Origin: Campylobacteraceae bacterium
Lineage (GTDB): Bacteria > Campylobacterota > Campylobacteria > Campylobacterales > Arcobacteraceae
DNA: 40,246 bases
Assembly: GCA_013215915.1 (NCBI GenBank)
Contig: JABSON010000004.1
Coordinates: 1-40,246 of the forward strand
Reading direction: 5' to 3'
The first letter of the stretch is position 1. Each line of letters starts with the position of its first letter. The notes under the pieces were generated by a model. That model made no database searches, was not told the DNA's origin, and saw only the letters and a list, made by a program, of their open reading frames with translations. The translations under genes and the position numbers were made by a program. Below are positions 28,897 through 39,576 of the stretch, in pieces.

Positions 28897-30116
28897 TGAA
28901 AATTTTAAAAGCATCATGGTTAATAACTTCTGATGATACTAGCAGCATTATAAAAGATGCTGCTATTGTATATAATGAAAAGATTATTGATTTAGGTACA
29001 TATGAGTATATAAAAGAAAAATATAGTGAATTAGATGTAGAAGACTTAGGGGCTAACTCTGTACTTTTACCGGGGCTTATTAATTCACATGTTCATTTAG
29101 AGTTTTCAGCTAATACTACAACACTAGAATATGGTGATTTTATGAAATGGTTATATTCTGTTATTAAAAACAGAGAAACATTAGTAGAAAAAGCAAGTTC
29201 TGAATTAATTTCTAAAAAACTTAAACTAATGCTTAAAACTGGTACTACAACTATAGGTGCAATCTCGTCTTATTCATATGATTTAGATGCTTGTGTAAAA
29301 AGTTCTTTAAATACAGTATTCTTTACAGAAGTAATTGGATCAAAAATGGAAATGGCAGATACTTTATTTGCAGATTTTACATCAAGATTAAACCAAGCAA
29401 AAAAGAATAAGTCTAAAAACTTTATTCCTGCAATTGCGATACACTCACCTTATTCAGTTCATCCATTTTTAGTAAGAGAAGCTATTAATATAGCAAAAGA
29501 AGAAAACTTAGCTGTTTCTACACATTTTTTAGAATCAAAGGATGAATTAAAATGGTTAAATACAAGTACAGGTTCTTTTGTAGACTTTTTTAAGAATTTT
29601 TTACAACAAGATAAATCATTATGTCAGCCATTTGAGTTTTTAAATTGTTTTAAACATATAAATAATTTATCATTTACTCACTGTGTTGAAGCAAATGATG
29701 AAGAATTAGAACAAATTAAACAAATGGGTGGAATTATTAACCACTGTGTTACATCTAACAGATTATTAAATAATACAAAACTTAATTTAGATAAACTTTC
29801 AGTACCTTATTCAATTGGAACAGATGGTTTAAGCTCAAATAATTCTTTATCTATGTTTGATGAACTAAGAAATGTTTTATTAATGCATTCAGACAAAGAT
29901 ATTAATGTTTTTGCAAAAGACTTAATAAAAGCAGCTACTAAAAATGGTGCTTTAGCTTTGGGTCTAAATAAAGGTGTATTAGAAAAAGATTATGATTCTG
30001 ATATTATAAGTATAACTTTACCTGATGAGGTTGAAAATGAAGAGTTTTTATGTACTCAGGTAATATTACATGCAAAATTAGCTAAAAAGATTATTATAGG
30101 AGGAACAAATGTTTAA
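28896..30116 (+). CDS. Amidohydrolase/deaminase family metal-dependent hydrolase (aminofutalosine deaminase-like)
   Basis: LLPGLINSHVHLEFSA, AIAIHSPYSVHP, FTHCVEANDEEL, SIGTDGLSSNNSLSMFDELR; start overlaps the aroQ stop. Specific substrate is inferred. Confidence 0.82.
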   Translation: MKILKASWLITSDDTSSIIKDAAIVYNEKIIDLGTYEYIKEKYSELDVEDLGANSVLLPGLINSHVHLEFSANTTTLEYGDFMKWLYSVIKNRETLVEKASSELISKKLKLMLKTGTTTIGAISSYSYDLDACVKSSLNTVFFTEVIGSKMEMADTLFADFTSRLNQAKKNKSKNFIPAIAIHSPYSVHPFLVREAINIAKEENLAVSTHFLESKDELKWLNTSTGSFVDFFKNFLQQDKSLCQPFEFLNCFKHINNLSFTHCVEANDEELEQIKQMGGIINHCVTSNRLLNNTKLNLDKLSVPYSIGTDGLSSNNSLSMFDELRNVLLMHSDKDINVFAKDLIKAATKNGALALGLNKGVLEKDYDSDIISITLPDEVENEEFLCTQVILHAKLAKKIIIGGTNV

Positions 30117-30996
30117 ATTTTTTAAATGGATTTTTACACCAATTACGTTTACTTTAGATTTTATTACTAAATATTTTAAAACAATCGTATTTTTAACAAT
30201 AGTATATTATTTCACTGTAGGTATTGATGATAATACAGGTGAGAAAACTAATACTATTGCAAATTTACAAAAAATAGAATTATATGGTCCTATTATGAAT
30301 GCAGATAAAGTATTAGAGAATATTGAATTAGCAAAAACTAATAAAAATATTAAAGGTGTTTTATTTGTAGTTAACTCACCAGGAGGAGCCGTTTCACCTT
30401 CTGTTGAATTAATGTATGCTATTAAAGAATTAAAAGAAATTAAACCTGTTGTTGCATATGCAGCTGGAACTATGGCTAGTGGTTCTTATTATGCTTCTAT
30501 ATATGCAAATAAAATATATGCAAACCCAGGTTCTATGATTGGTTCAATTGGAGTTATATTCCAAGGTGCTAATGTAGAAGAATTAATGCAAAAAATTGGT
30601 ATTAAAACTCAAACTGTTAAAGTAGGATCTTATAAAGAAGCAGGAACTCCTACAAGGGCTTGGAATAATTATGAAAAAGCAGAACTAGATAAAGTAATCA
30701 ATGATACATATGATATTTTTATTACTGATGTATCAAATGCTAGAGGACTTAAAAAATCTGATCATAAAATATATGCGGATGCTCATATATTTACTTCAAG
30801 ACAGGCAAAAGTAGTTGGTTTAATTGATGAGGTAGGAAATATTACAGCAGCTAAAAAATACTTATATAAAATCTCAAAAGTAGAAAAACCATCTTGGAAA
30901 AAACAAGATAAATTTGATGCTTTTATGGATAAGTTAATTTCAGAAGTCGTAAGTGGTTTTTCTATTAATTTTCAAGGATCTTTAAAAGCTTATTAA
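30109..30996 (+). CDS. sppA: Signal peptide peptidase SppA (S49 family)
   Basis: FVVNSPGGAVSPSVELMYAIKELK, AAGTMASGSYYASIYANKIYANPGSMIGSIGVIFQ, KVGSYKEAGTPTR. Confidence 0.94.
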   Translation: MFKFFKWIFTPITFTLDFITKYFKTIVFLTIVYYFTVGIDDNTGEKTNTIANLQKIELYGPIMNADKVLENIELAKTNKNIKGVLFVVNSPGGAVSPSVELMYAIKELKEIKPVVAYAAGTMASGSYYASIYANKIYANPGSMIGSIGVIFQGANVEELMQKIGIKTQTVKVGSYKEAGTPTRAWNNYEKAELDKVINDTYDIFITDVSNARGLKKSDHKIYADAHIFTSRQAKVVGLIDEVGNITAAKKYLYKISKVEKPSWKKQDKFDAFMDKLISEVVSGFSINFQGSLKAY

Positions 30997-31014
30997 CTTA
31001 AAAGATTTAGATAT

Positions 31015-31050
31015 AAAAAAGGGAGTTTACATATGTAAACTCCCTTTTTT
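31015..31050. terminator. Bidirectional terminator between sppA and ackA
   Basis: aaaaaagggagtttacatatgtaaactccctttttt is a perfect 36-nt palindrome between convergent genes. Confidence 0.85.
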
Positions 31051-31061
31051 AATGAGTAAAG

Positions 31062-31095
31062 AAAAAGATAAGTTATTAATCTAACTTATCTTTTT
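31062..31095. terminator. Second bidirectional terminator
   Basis: aaaaagataagtta-ttaatc-taacttatcttttt, 14-bp stem adjacent to the ackA stop. Confidence 0.75.
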
Positions 31096-31098
31096 ATA

Positions 31099-32301
31099 TT
31101 ATAAAGCAGATACTATTTTATAAGTATCATTAGCAATTACATATTCTTCATTTGTAGGAATTACAAATATTCTTGCAGCAGAAGAGTTTGTTGCAATATC
31201 TTTAGCAACGCTAGATCTTTTGTTGTTTTTAGTAGGATCTATAATTAAACCCATTCCATCTAATCCTGCACATACAATTTCTCTAATAAGTGCTGAGTTT
31301 TCACCAATACCACCTGTGAAACATAAAGCATCAATACCATCAAGAGCTGCCACATAAGCTCCAACATATTTTTTGATATTATAAGCTACCATTTCAACAG
31401 CTAATCTACACTTATCATCACCATTTTTCATACCTTCAAGAACTTCTCTTAAATCTGATGATTTTCCCGAAATTCCTAAAATACCTGATTTTTTATTCAT
31501 AATGTCTAAAGTCTCATCAATACTAAGACCTTCTTGTGTCATCATATATGAAATAGCTCCTGCTCCAACATCACCAGCACGTGTTCCCATCATAAGACCT
31601 TGAACTGGAGTTAAACCCATAGATGTATCAATACATTTGCCATTTAATACAGCAGATACAGATGAACCGTTTCCTAAATGACATACAATAATTCTAGTAT
31701 TGTGTTTTTTATCTAACATACCTTGAGCTTCATTTGAAACAAAAAAGTGGCTAGTTCCATGGAAACCATATTTTCTAATACCATGTTTTGAATATTGTTC
31801 ATATGGTAATGGATACATATATGCATAATCAGGCATTGTTTGATGGAATGCTGTATCAAACACAGCGACATTTGGAATACCTGGCATTAGATCTTGACAA
31901 ATTTCCATTCCCATAATATTGGCAGGATTGTGTAAAGGTGCTAAAGGAATAAGTTTTCTCATTTCTTCAATAACAATTGGTGTTACAATAGTTGATACTG
32001 AAAATTTCTCACCACCATGAACTGCTCTATGTCCAATAGCTTCAATTTTATTAATTGAAGCTATTACTGCACCTTCACCTTCGGTTAAAGTTTTAAGTAC
32101 TAATTCAATAGCTTCTTTATGAGTTGGCATAGAAATTTCTTTTTTGATTTTTCCATCTTCTTTAAATTGATGTGTTAAAACACCATCAATACCAATTCTT
32201 TCACAAATTCCAACAGCTAAAACCTCTTTATTAATCGGGTTCATTAACTGATACTTTAACGACGAACTTCCTGCATTTAAAATGAAAACTAACATAAACA
32301 T
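31099..32301 (-). CDS. ackA: Acetate kinase, copy 1
   Basis: VFILNAGSSSLKYQLMNP, GHRAVHGGE, FDTAFHQTMPDYAYMYPLP, KYGFHGTSH, GLMMGTRAGDV. Confidence 0.95.
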   Translation of the reverse strand: MFMLVFILNAGSSSLKYQLMNPINKEVLAVGICERIGIDGVLTHQFKEDGKIKKEISMPTHKEAIELVLKTLTEGEGAVIASINKIEAIGHRAVHGGEKFSVSTIVTPIVIEEMRKLIPLAPLHNPANIMGMEICQDLMPGIPNVAVFDTAFHQTMPDYAYMYPLPYEQYSKHGIRKYGFHGTSHFFVSNEAQGMLDKKHNTRIIVCHLGNGSSVSAVLNGKCIDTSMGLTPVQGLMMGTRAGDVGAGAISYMMTQEGLSIDETLDIMNKKSGILGISGKSSDLREVLEGMKNGDDKCRLAVEMVAYNIKKYVGAYVAALDGIDALCFTGGIGENSALIREIVCAGLDGMGLIIDPTKNNKRSSVAKDIATNSSAARIFVIPTNEEYVIANDTYKIVSAL

Positions 32302-32372
32302 TCCTTTTATATTATTTGAAATTTAATCTTTAGTAAATAGCCAAGATACTAAAAACAACAGTCTTTAAATCC

Positions 32373-33368
32373 TTATTCTACTTGAGATGCAGTAATTGCA
32401 ACTAAATTTGAAATATCTTCTACTGAACAACCTCTTGATAAATCATTTACTGGTTTATTTAAACCTTGAATAATTGGTCCATGAGCTGCAGCATGTGCAA
32501 ATCTTTGAACTAATTTATATCCAATATTTCCAGCTTGTAAATCAGGAAAAATTAATATATTTGCTTGTCCTGCTACTTTTGAATCAGGAGCTTTCTTTTT
32601 AGCAATTGCAGCAACAATTGCAGCATCAGCTTGCATTTCACCATCAAAAGCAAAATCAACATTTCTCTCTTTTAAAATTTCAACAGCTTTTGTAACTTTA
32701 TCAACCATTGGATGTTTTGCGCTTCCCATAGTAGAGAATGATAACATTGCAACTTTTGGTTCAATTCCAACAACATTTTTAGCAGTAGCAGCAGTAGAAG
32801 CTGCAATATCAGCTAACTGTTCGCTTGTAGGATCTGGTAATACAGCACAATCACCAAATAATAATAAACCGTTATCACCAAATTCTTTATCTTGTGTTTC
32901 CATAATAAAAGAAGAAGATACAGTTTTAATTCCAGGAGCTGTTTTAATAACTTGAATAGCTGCTCTTAAAACAGATGCAGTAGGAGAATTTGAACCAGCA
33001 ACAACACCATGGGCATGTCCTAATCTAACCATCATACAAGCAAAAAATCTTGACTCAGTAGACATTATTTCTTTAGCGTCATCATAAGATAAACCTTTTT
33101 TTGCTCTTAATGCAACAAGTTCATTAGTATATTCTTCTAAAGAATCAGATGTTAATGGATCAATAATTACAGCACCTTCAATATTTGCACCAGCAGTTTT
33201 TGCATCAGCTAAAACTTTTTCTATGTTACCAATTAAAACAATTTTCGCAGTTTTTTCTTCTAGTACAATTTGCGCTGCTAATAATACTCTTTCATCTTCT
33301 GACTCTGGAAGTACGATTGTTCTTAATTCTTTTTTTGCATTTTCTTTGATTTTGTCTATTAAACTCAT
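32373..33368 (-). CDS. pta: Phosphate acetyltransferase (short form)
   Basis: RTIVLPESEDERVLLAAQIVLEE, HAHGVVAGSNSPTASVLRAAIQVIKTAPG, ANILIFPDLQAGNIGYKLVQR. Confidence 0.95.
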   Translation of the reverse strand: MSLIDKIKENAKKELRTIVLPESEDERVLLAAQIVLEEKTAKIVLIGNIEKVLADAKTAGANIEGAVIIDPLTSDSLEEYTNELVALRAKKGLSYDDAKEIMSTESRFFACMMVRLGHAHGVVAGSNSPTASVLRAAIQVIKTAPGIKTVSSSFIMETQDKEFGDNGLLLFGDCAVLPDPTSEQLADIAASTAATAKNVVGIEPKVAMLSFSTMGSAKHPMVDKVTKAVEILKERNVDFAFDGEMQADAAIVAAIAKKKAPDSKVAGQANILIFPDLQAGNIGYKLVQRFAHAAAHGPIIQGLNKPVNDLSRGCSVEDISNLVAITASQVE

Positions 33369-33592
33369 ATTTTATTTCCTTTTGTATTTGTATTGAAATT
33401 AATTAATCAAACTTAAAATATAAACTTCTATATATAATTTTAGTAAATAATAGAAGAAATGTATATAATAATAGAGATTTAAATAATAAATAATGTAAGT
33501 GTGAAGAATAGTAATAGAATATTGACCTTTTTAAGGTGATAATTTTACTATTTTTATGCTTATGTACAAGAATTGTACATTAACAAAGGTGA

Positions 33593-34780
33593 TTAAACCT
33601 TTGTTAATTTATATGTATCTCTTGCAATAACAAGTTCTTCATTTGTAGGAATAATGAAGATTTTAGTTTTAGAGTTATCAGTATTGATTTCTCTGTTTTC
33701 GCTATTTCTAACTTTATTTTTTTCTTTATCTAAAGAAATACCCATAAAGTCTAAACCTGAACATACTTTTTCTCTAATTAAATCAGCATTTTCACCAATT
33801 CCCGCTGTGAAACAAATTGCATCAACTCCACCTAAGATACCTGCATAAGAACAAATATATTTTTTAATTCTGTTACATTTCATATCAATTGCTAATAATG
33901 CTTTTTCATCACCATTAGTAGAAGCTTCAATAATTTCTCTTAAATCAGAAGAAATTCCAGAAATACCTAATAAACCAGATGATTTATTTAAGTAGTTAAC
34001 TAACTGCTCAGCAGACATTTCTTTTTTCTCCATAAGGTAAGCTAAAACAGCAGGATCTAAATCACCAGATCTTGTACCCATAACTAAACCTTCTAAAGGA
34101 CTTAATCCCATAGATGTATCAACTGATTTACCATCTTGAACAGCACAAATAGATGAACCATTTCCTAAGTGACAAACAATTACTTTTGAATTCTCTTTAT
34201 TTAACATTTTTGATGCTTGATCAGAAACATAATAATGAGAAGTTCCATGGAAACCATATTTTCTTACACCATGATTTTTATAATCATCATATGGTAATGC
34301 ATACATGAAAGCAGCTGGTTCCATAGTTTGGTGGAAAGCTGTATCAAATACTGCTACATTTGGTTTAGTAGGCATTAATTCTTTACAAATATTAATTCCA
34401 ATAATGTGAGCTGGATTATGTAAAGGAGCTAAAGGAATTAAAGATTCTAATTTAGAAATTACATCATTATCGATAATTACAGATTCAGAAAAGAATTCTC
34501 CACCATGAACAACTCTGTGTCCAATTGAATCAATTTCTTCAATTGAATCAATAACTTTACCTTCGCCTTGAGTTAATGACTCAAGCACAATTGAAATTGC
34601 TTCTTTATGTGTTGGCATTGCAAGATCTTTTTTAATTTTAAGATCATTAGCTTCGTGAATTAATCTTCCATCAATTCCAATTCTCTCACATAGACCTGAT
34701 GCCAAAACTTCTTGTGATTCTGGGTTCATTAATTGGTACTTTAATGAAGACGAACCAGCATTTAAAATAAATACTAACAT
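33593..34780 (-). CDS. ackA: Acetate kinase, copy 2
   Basis: VFILNAGSSSLKYQLMNPESQ, GHRVVHGGE, FDTAFHQTMEPAAFMYALP, KYGFHGTSH, GLVMGTRSGDLDPAV. Confidence 0.95.
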   Translation of the reverse strand: MLVFILNAGSSSLKYQLMNPESQEVLASGLCERIGIDGRLIHEANDLKIKKDLAMPTHKEAISIVLESLTQGEGKVIDSIEEIDSIGHRVVHGGEFFSESVIIDNDVISKLESLIPLAPLHNPAHIIGINICKELMPTKPNVAVFDTAFHQTMEPAAFMYALPYDDYKNHGVRKYGFHGTSHYYVSDQASKMLNKENSKVIVCHLGNGSSICAVQDGKSVDTSMGLSPLEGLVMGTRSGDLDPAVLAYLMEKKEMSAEQLVNYLNKSSGLLGISGISSDLREIIEASTNGDEKALLAIDMKCNRIKKYICSYAGILGGVDAICFTAGIGENADLIREKVCSGLDFMGISLDKEKNKVRNSENREINTDNSKTKIFIIPTNEELVIARDTYKLTKV

Positions 34781-34843
34781 GTATTATGTCCTTTTTATGT
34801 ATAACTTTTTTTTTAGTATAATTTGTTATGATTTAAAACTTTA

Positions 34844-35461
34844 TTAAATCTTGACTTTATGCATATTTTTTAGCTTTAAAAATATCAAAGAGGTCATAAT
34901 TGTATCATTTAGAGCATCATGTTTTCCAAAATTTGGTATTTTTAAGTCGTCTAAAATTGTATTAAATCTTAAATCTACATTAGATTGAGGTATTTTTTCA
35001 ATTTTGTAGTCATGATATATGGCTGATACTTCATAAGTTTTATTAGGTAAGTTTATACCAATAATATCTTTTAAATATTTATTTACCATCTTAATATCAA
35101 ACTCTAAATAATAACCAACTAGTTTTTTATTGCCAACAAAATTAATAAAGTCTCTAATAACTTCATCTATATTCTCTGCATTTTGTACATCACATTCTCT
35201 AATATGGTGTATTTTTATTGAGTTCTCATCTAAATTCTTTTTTGGTTTAACAAATCGTTCAAATTTTTTACTTGATACTATTTTATTATCTTTTATTAAA
35301 ACGGCAGCTATAGAAATAATGTCGTCTACTTTGGGATTTAAACCAGTAGTTTCACAGTCAAAACATATGTATTCATCTGTCTCATTTTCATCAAATAAAT
35401 AAGAATAATTTTGATCTTTTAAATTCTTTTTATTAAAATAGTTTTTAACTTTTCTAAGCAT
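34844..35461 (-). CDS. 3'-5' exonuclease, DnaQ-like DEDDh
   Basis: YICFDCETTGLNPKVDDIISIAAVLI (Exo I), YYLEFDIKMVNKYL (Exo II), KHDALNDTIMTSLIFL (Exo III). Overlaps the upstream ORF by 8 nt. Confidence 0.88.
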   Translation of the reverse strand: MLRKVKNYFNKKNLKDQNYSYLFDENETDEYICFDCETTGLNPKVDDIISIAAVLIKDNKIVSSKKFERFVKPKKNLDENSIKIHHIRECDVQNAENIDEVIRDFINFVGNKKLVGYYLEFDIKMVNKYLKDIIGINLPNKTYEVSAIYHDYKIEKIPQSNVDLRFNTILDDLKIPNFGKHDALNDTIMTSLIFLKLKNMHKVKI

Positions 35462-37295
35462 AATTTAACTTATAATGAAGCTCTAGTTTTTTCTTTAATT
35501 TATTAACAATTTTAAAACTATCTTTTAATAAATCTTTTTGCATAGTATTTAAATTTTTTGGATTAATATAATTATTTATATGCCTAGCTTGATCTAATTT
35601 ATCTAATCCCGATTGTAGTTTTATTGTTGATAAAAAGTTAAAAGCTTCTATTAATTCTTTTGAAAACTCATCTTCTAGAACTCCAATTTTTTCTAAAGCT
35701 TTAATTCTTTTAATAGTATTAGTTTTAAATAACTTATGTTCAAGGCTTAAAGATCTAATACCTTGAACCAAAATAAATATTCCACCTTTTTTAATATCAA
35801 TTTCATTTGAATGTTTTTCATTTATATTATCTAATACAAAACCATCAAAAAATCCTAAAGGAACAGAAAAATCCATTATTACTTTTGCAAAATGCATATA
35901 AAAAGTTTGTGAAGTTGAACCTATTTTAAATATATATTCTTTTAATTCTTTTAGTAATTCTTTATTACCTGATACACATAAAGCATCATAGAAAATTGCT
36001 AAGTTCATAAAACTTTCAGCAGTTGGAGAAGTAATCCATGAAAATATTAAATCTTTAAACTCTTTTTGTGATCTACACCAATAAGGGTTTGATATCATAA
36101 TATTGCCATCACACCTTGGATACCCAAAATCTACTAAAGTATCTATATATTTCTTAGTAAACTCTTCTATTTCTATTTTACTTAATGTACAGGAATCAGA
36201 AATTATTAAAGCATTGTCTTGATCAGTTTTAAGTACTTGTTCTCTTCTTCCTTCACTTCCCATAACTAGAAGGGCAGAATTAGAAATTAACTCAACAGGA
36301 GCTAAGATATGAAATAATTTATCTAAAACTCTTTTATTTAATTGAGATATTAAATTAGATATAAAATCAATTTTCACGCCTTTAGCATTTAAGGATTTAA
36401 TGATTTTAATAAATGATTTAGAAGCTGACTTTAATTCTTCAACTGTATCTGCTTTATCAATTTCATTTGAAACTGAAAAAGTATTTGTTGCAAAAAATGA
36501 AGATAAAGATATTTGATCAATGATTCCAATGATCTCATTTTTATCATTTTTTACAACTAGTCTTTTAATCGAGTGTTTTGCCATAATTAATTGAGCATTA
36601 AATAAATAATCATTTTCATATACATAAATAAGCCCTGAATTAGAAATTTTACCAACTTCTTCCTCATAAGACATTCTATTTAAAATTACTTTTTCTCTAA
36701 AATCAGAATCAGTTACAATAAACATATTTTTGTTTTCATCTTCTAATAGTAGGGTAGGAACTTTTTCTCTTTTAATTATTTTGGCAGCTTCATAAATAGA
36801 AGTATTAAAAGGTACAATTACACTTTTATGAATTGTTGCATCTTTTACAGAAGCCAACATAATATTTGATAATTCTTTATTTTTTTCATTATGAATATTA
36901 TTATTTAGTTTTTGAGAAATAGATTGAAAAAAGTAACTCTCTAAATCTTTATTTTCTCGTAATACTTTTATAAAAACATTTCTTGGAAGTACATAACAGA
37001 TTGTTTCTTCCGCTGTTATATAATCATGTTTTGAATAATTCTCTAATAAAGACATTGCATCAAATATATCATTTGATGTATGAAGTGTATTTACTTCATC
37101 ATCAGATTTTTCTTGTACAAGACCTTTTATTATAAAATATAAGAATTCAGGTTTTTGTGATTTTGTTTGAATTATTTCATCTTTTTTTAAATAAATAATA
37201 TCAAGGTTTTTAGCAAAAATCTCAAGTTCATTTTTACTTAGTTTTTCAAAAGGGTGGATAGATTGTATAAAATTTTTAGCTTCATGTATTTCCAT
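35454..37295 (-). CDS. Cyclic-nucleotide-binding/CBS/DUF294 putative nucleotidyltransferase
   Basis: cNMP-like N-terminus (LKKDEIIQTKSQKPEFLYFIIKGLVQE), CBS pair, and nucleotidyltransferase motif LLVMGSEGRREQVLKTDQDNALII. Confidence 0.87.
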   Translation of the reverse strand: MEIHEAKNFIQSIHPFEKLSKNELEIFAKNLDIIYLKKDEIIQTKSQKPEFLYFIIKGLVQEKSDDEVNTLHTSNDIFDAMSLLENYSKHDYITAEETICYVLPRNVFIKVLRENKDLESYFFQSISQKLNNNIHNEKNKELSNIMLASVKDATIHKSVIVPFNTSIYEAAKIIKREKVPTLLLEDENKNMFIVTDSDFREKVILNRMSYEEEVGKISNSGLIYVYENDYLFNAQLIMAKHSIKRLVVKNDKNEIIGIIDQISLSSFFATNTFSVSNEIDKADTVEELKSASKSFIKIIKSLNAKGVKIDFISNLISQLNKRVLDKLFHILAPVELISNSALLVMGSEGRREQVLKTDQDNALIISDSCTLSKIEIEEFTKKYIDTLVDFGYPRCDGNIMISNPYWCRSQKEFKDLIFSWITSPTAESFMNLAIFYDALCVSGNKELLKELKEYIFKIGSTSQTFYMHFAKVIMDFSVPLGFFDGFVLDNINEKHSNEIDIKKGGIFILVQGIRSLSLEHKLFKTNTIKRIKALEKIGVLEDEFSKELIEAFNFLSTIKLQSGLDKLDQARHINNYINPKNLNTMQKDLLKDSFKIVNKLKKKLELHYKLNYA

Positions 37296-37373
37296 TTTTC
37301 TACCTTTTAGTATAAAAATCTCTTAGTACAAATGTAGTTAATTTAATTATGCAATTAAATACATTTAAACTAA

Positions 37374-37402
37374 AAAACTAAAGAGCTGGGCTCTTTAGTT
37401 TT
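37374..37402 (-). terminator. actP terminator
   Basis: aaaactaaagagc-tgg-gctctttagtttt, 13-bp stem just past the actP stop. Confidence 0.75.
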
Positions 37403-37423
37403 AACTTATATATATTTAGTTTT

Positions 37424-39082
37424 CTAATGATCAACTGCACCATCAGAACCAAATCCAGTCTCAGCTCTAACTTTTTGAGCTTCGAATGCTTTGATTTCTT
37501 TTTTAGCACGTTCTGACTTATCAGTAATTGAGAAGTACCAAATTGAAAAGAACGCCACAGATACAGAGAATAATGCTGGATGTTTATAAGGGAAAATAGG
37601 ATCTTCGAATCCTAAAACAGATACCCAAACAACAGGACCTAAAACAACAAGTCCAATAGCAGTTAATAATCCCATAAGTCCGCCAATAAATGCACCTCTA
37701 GTTGTTAATTTAGACCAATAAATTGATAAGAAAAGAATTGGGAAGTTAGCTGAAGCTGCAATAGCAAAAGCAAGACCAACCATGAAAGCAATATTTTGAT
37801 GCTCAAATGCAATTCCTAGAACAACACCAACAACACCAATTACAATTACAGCTCTTTTAGAAACTTTCATTTCCATTTCTTCATTAGGTTTACCATTACA
37901 AATTACATTTGCATAAATATCATGAGATATTGCAGATGCTCCCGCTAAAGTAAGTCCTGAAACAACCGCTAAAATAGTAGCAAATGCAACAGCTGAAATA
38001 AATCCTAAGAAGATATCTCCACCAACAACATGTGATAAGTGAATAGCAGCCATATTATTTCCACCAAATAATTTACCATCTGTAAAGTATTGCATAGCAT
38101 CAACATCACTTGAGTTTAAGAATACAATTGCACCTAAACCAATAACTGCAATAACAAGATAGAAGTAACCAATAAATGCAGTTGCATAAACAACAGATTT
38201 TCTAGCTTCTTTAGCATTTCCAACTGTGAAGAATCTCATTAATACATGAGGTAAACCAGCAGTTCCTAACATTAAAGCAAGTCCTAATGAAATAGCAGAA
38301 ATAGGATCAGAAATAAATCCACCTGGTTCCATAATAGCTTGACCATCATTATGAACTTCTACAGCTTTAGTTGCTAAAAGAGTAAAATCAAAATTAAATT
38401 CTTTTAAAATCATAAATGCCATAAAAGTAACACCAGATAATAATAAAATAGCTTTAATAATTTGAACCCAAGTAGTTGCAAGCATACCACCAAAAGTTAC
38501 ATAAATAATCATCATTACACCAACAAGGATTACAGCATATTCATATTCAAGACCAAATAAGACTTGAATTAATTTCCCAGAACCAACCATTTGAGCAATT
38601 AAATATAAAGTAACAACTGATAATGAACCAAATGCTGCTAAAATTCTAATTTCTTTTTGACCTAGTCTAAATGCTGCAATATCAGCAAAAGTAAATTTAC
38701 CTAAGTTTCTTAATTTCTCAGCCATTAAGAATAAAATAACAGGCCAACCAACTAAAAATCCTACTGCATAAACTAAACCATCATAACCTTTTAAATAAAC
38801 TAAACCAGATAGTCCTAAAAAAGATGCAGCTGACATATAATCACCAGCAATAGCCATACCATTTTGGAAACCTGTAATTCCCCCACCAGCTGTATAAAAA
38901 TCACTTGCTGATTTTGTTTTTTTAGCTGCCCAATAAGTAATTCCTAAAGTTGCGCCTATAAAAATAAAGAACATTATAATTGCAGGAATATTTATATCTC
39001 TTTGTGCTGCTTCAAATGTTGTATCACCACCAGCAAAGGCTGCAATTGTGAATAATGAAATTAATGATATAATTTTTAACAT
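37424..39082 (-). CDS. actP: Cation/acetate symporter (SSS family, ActP-like)
   Basis: [83 protein letters not shown]; typical ActP. Confidence 0.93.
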   Translation of the reverse strand: MLKIISLISLFTIAAFAGGDTTFEAAQRDINIPAIIMFFIFIGATLGITYWAAKKTKSASDFYTAGGGITGFQNGMAIAGDYMSAASFLGLSGLVYLKGYDGLVYAVGFLVGWPVILFLMAEKLRNLGKFTFADIAAFRLGQKEIRILAAFGSLSVVTLYLIAQMVGSGKLIQVLFGLEYEYAVILVGVMMIIYVTFGGMLATTWVQIIKAILLLSGVTFMAFMILKEFNFDFTLLATKAVEVHNDGQAIMEPGGFISDPISAISLGLALMLGTAGLPHVLMRFFTVGNAKEARKSVVYATAFIGYFYLVIAVIGLGAIVFLNSSDVDAMQYFTDGKLFGGNNMAAIHLSHVVGGDIFLGFISAVAFATILAVVSGLTLAGASAISHDIYANVICNGKPNEEMEMKVSKRAVIVIGVVGVVLGIAFEHQNIAFMVGLAFAIAASANFPILFLSIYWSKLTTRGAFIGGLMGLLTAIGLVVLGPVVWVSVLGFEDPIFPYKHPALFSVSVAFFSIWYFSITDKSERAKKEIKAFEAQKVRAETGFGSDGAVDH

Positions 39083-39396
39083 TATAATAAATCCTTTACG
39101 TCTTCTTTAACTTTGTTCGTTAAGTCTTCAAACTCACCATTTGCACGTCTTACATATATTAGAGTTGTAATAAAACTAATAATAATAATAGCGGCTGCTA
39201 TTGGAAAAGCAATAGTCATTACACCATCTCCAATTCTCGTTCCTAAAAGTGTAGGTTCGAATGCAATTGTTAATATAAATGCATAAAACATTACTAATAC
39301 AAAAATAGAAAGTTTTATAGAAAAACTATTTCTTTTTTTTATCAGTTCTTGATAACTTGGATTAGCTTTGATTTTTTCAACTAATTCATCATTCAT
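39082..39396 (-). CDS. DUF485 family small membrane protein
   Basis: 104 aa, [37 protein letters not shown]; directly upstream of actP with overlapping stop/start. Confidence 0.88.
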   Translation of the reverse strand: MNDELVEKIKANPSYQELIKKRNSFSIKLSIFVLVMFYAFILTIAFEPTLLGTRIGDGVMTIAFPIAAAIIIISFITTLIYVRRANGEFEDLTNKVKEDVKDLL

Positions 39397-39576
39397 GATA
39401 ATTCCTTTTATAAATTTCTAATGAAGAAATATGACTCTTCTTTTTTTAGATCTTTATTAATTATACTTATAATTAATAATAAGTAGGACTGAAAAAATAA
39501 TATATGCAACTTTGCTATTTTACTGCTATTTTAAGTAACTTAATGAAACATAGTACATAGCATTAAAATAGCATTT

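Noticed and set aside
33654-33848. + strand ORF 64 aa opposite ackA copy 2.
   Set aside because: Antisense of strongly conserved acetate kinase coding sequence.
35130-35402. + strand ORF opposite the exonuclease, with a similar product at 39983-40246 (SLIKTAAI...S...L.FKPVVSQSK..YS.S..SSNK).
   Set aside because: The resemblance is explained by the two sense exonuclease paralogs; not a small gene family.
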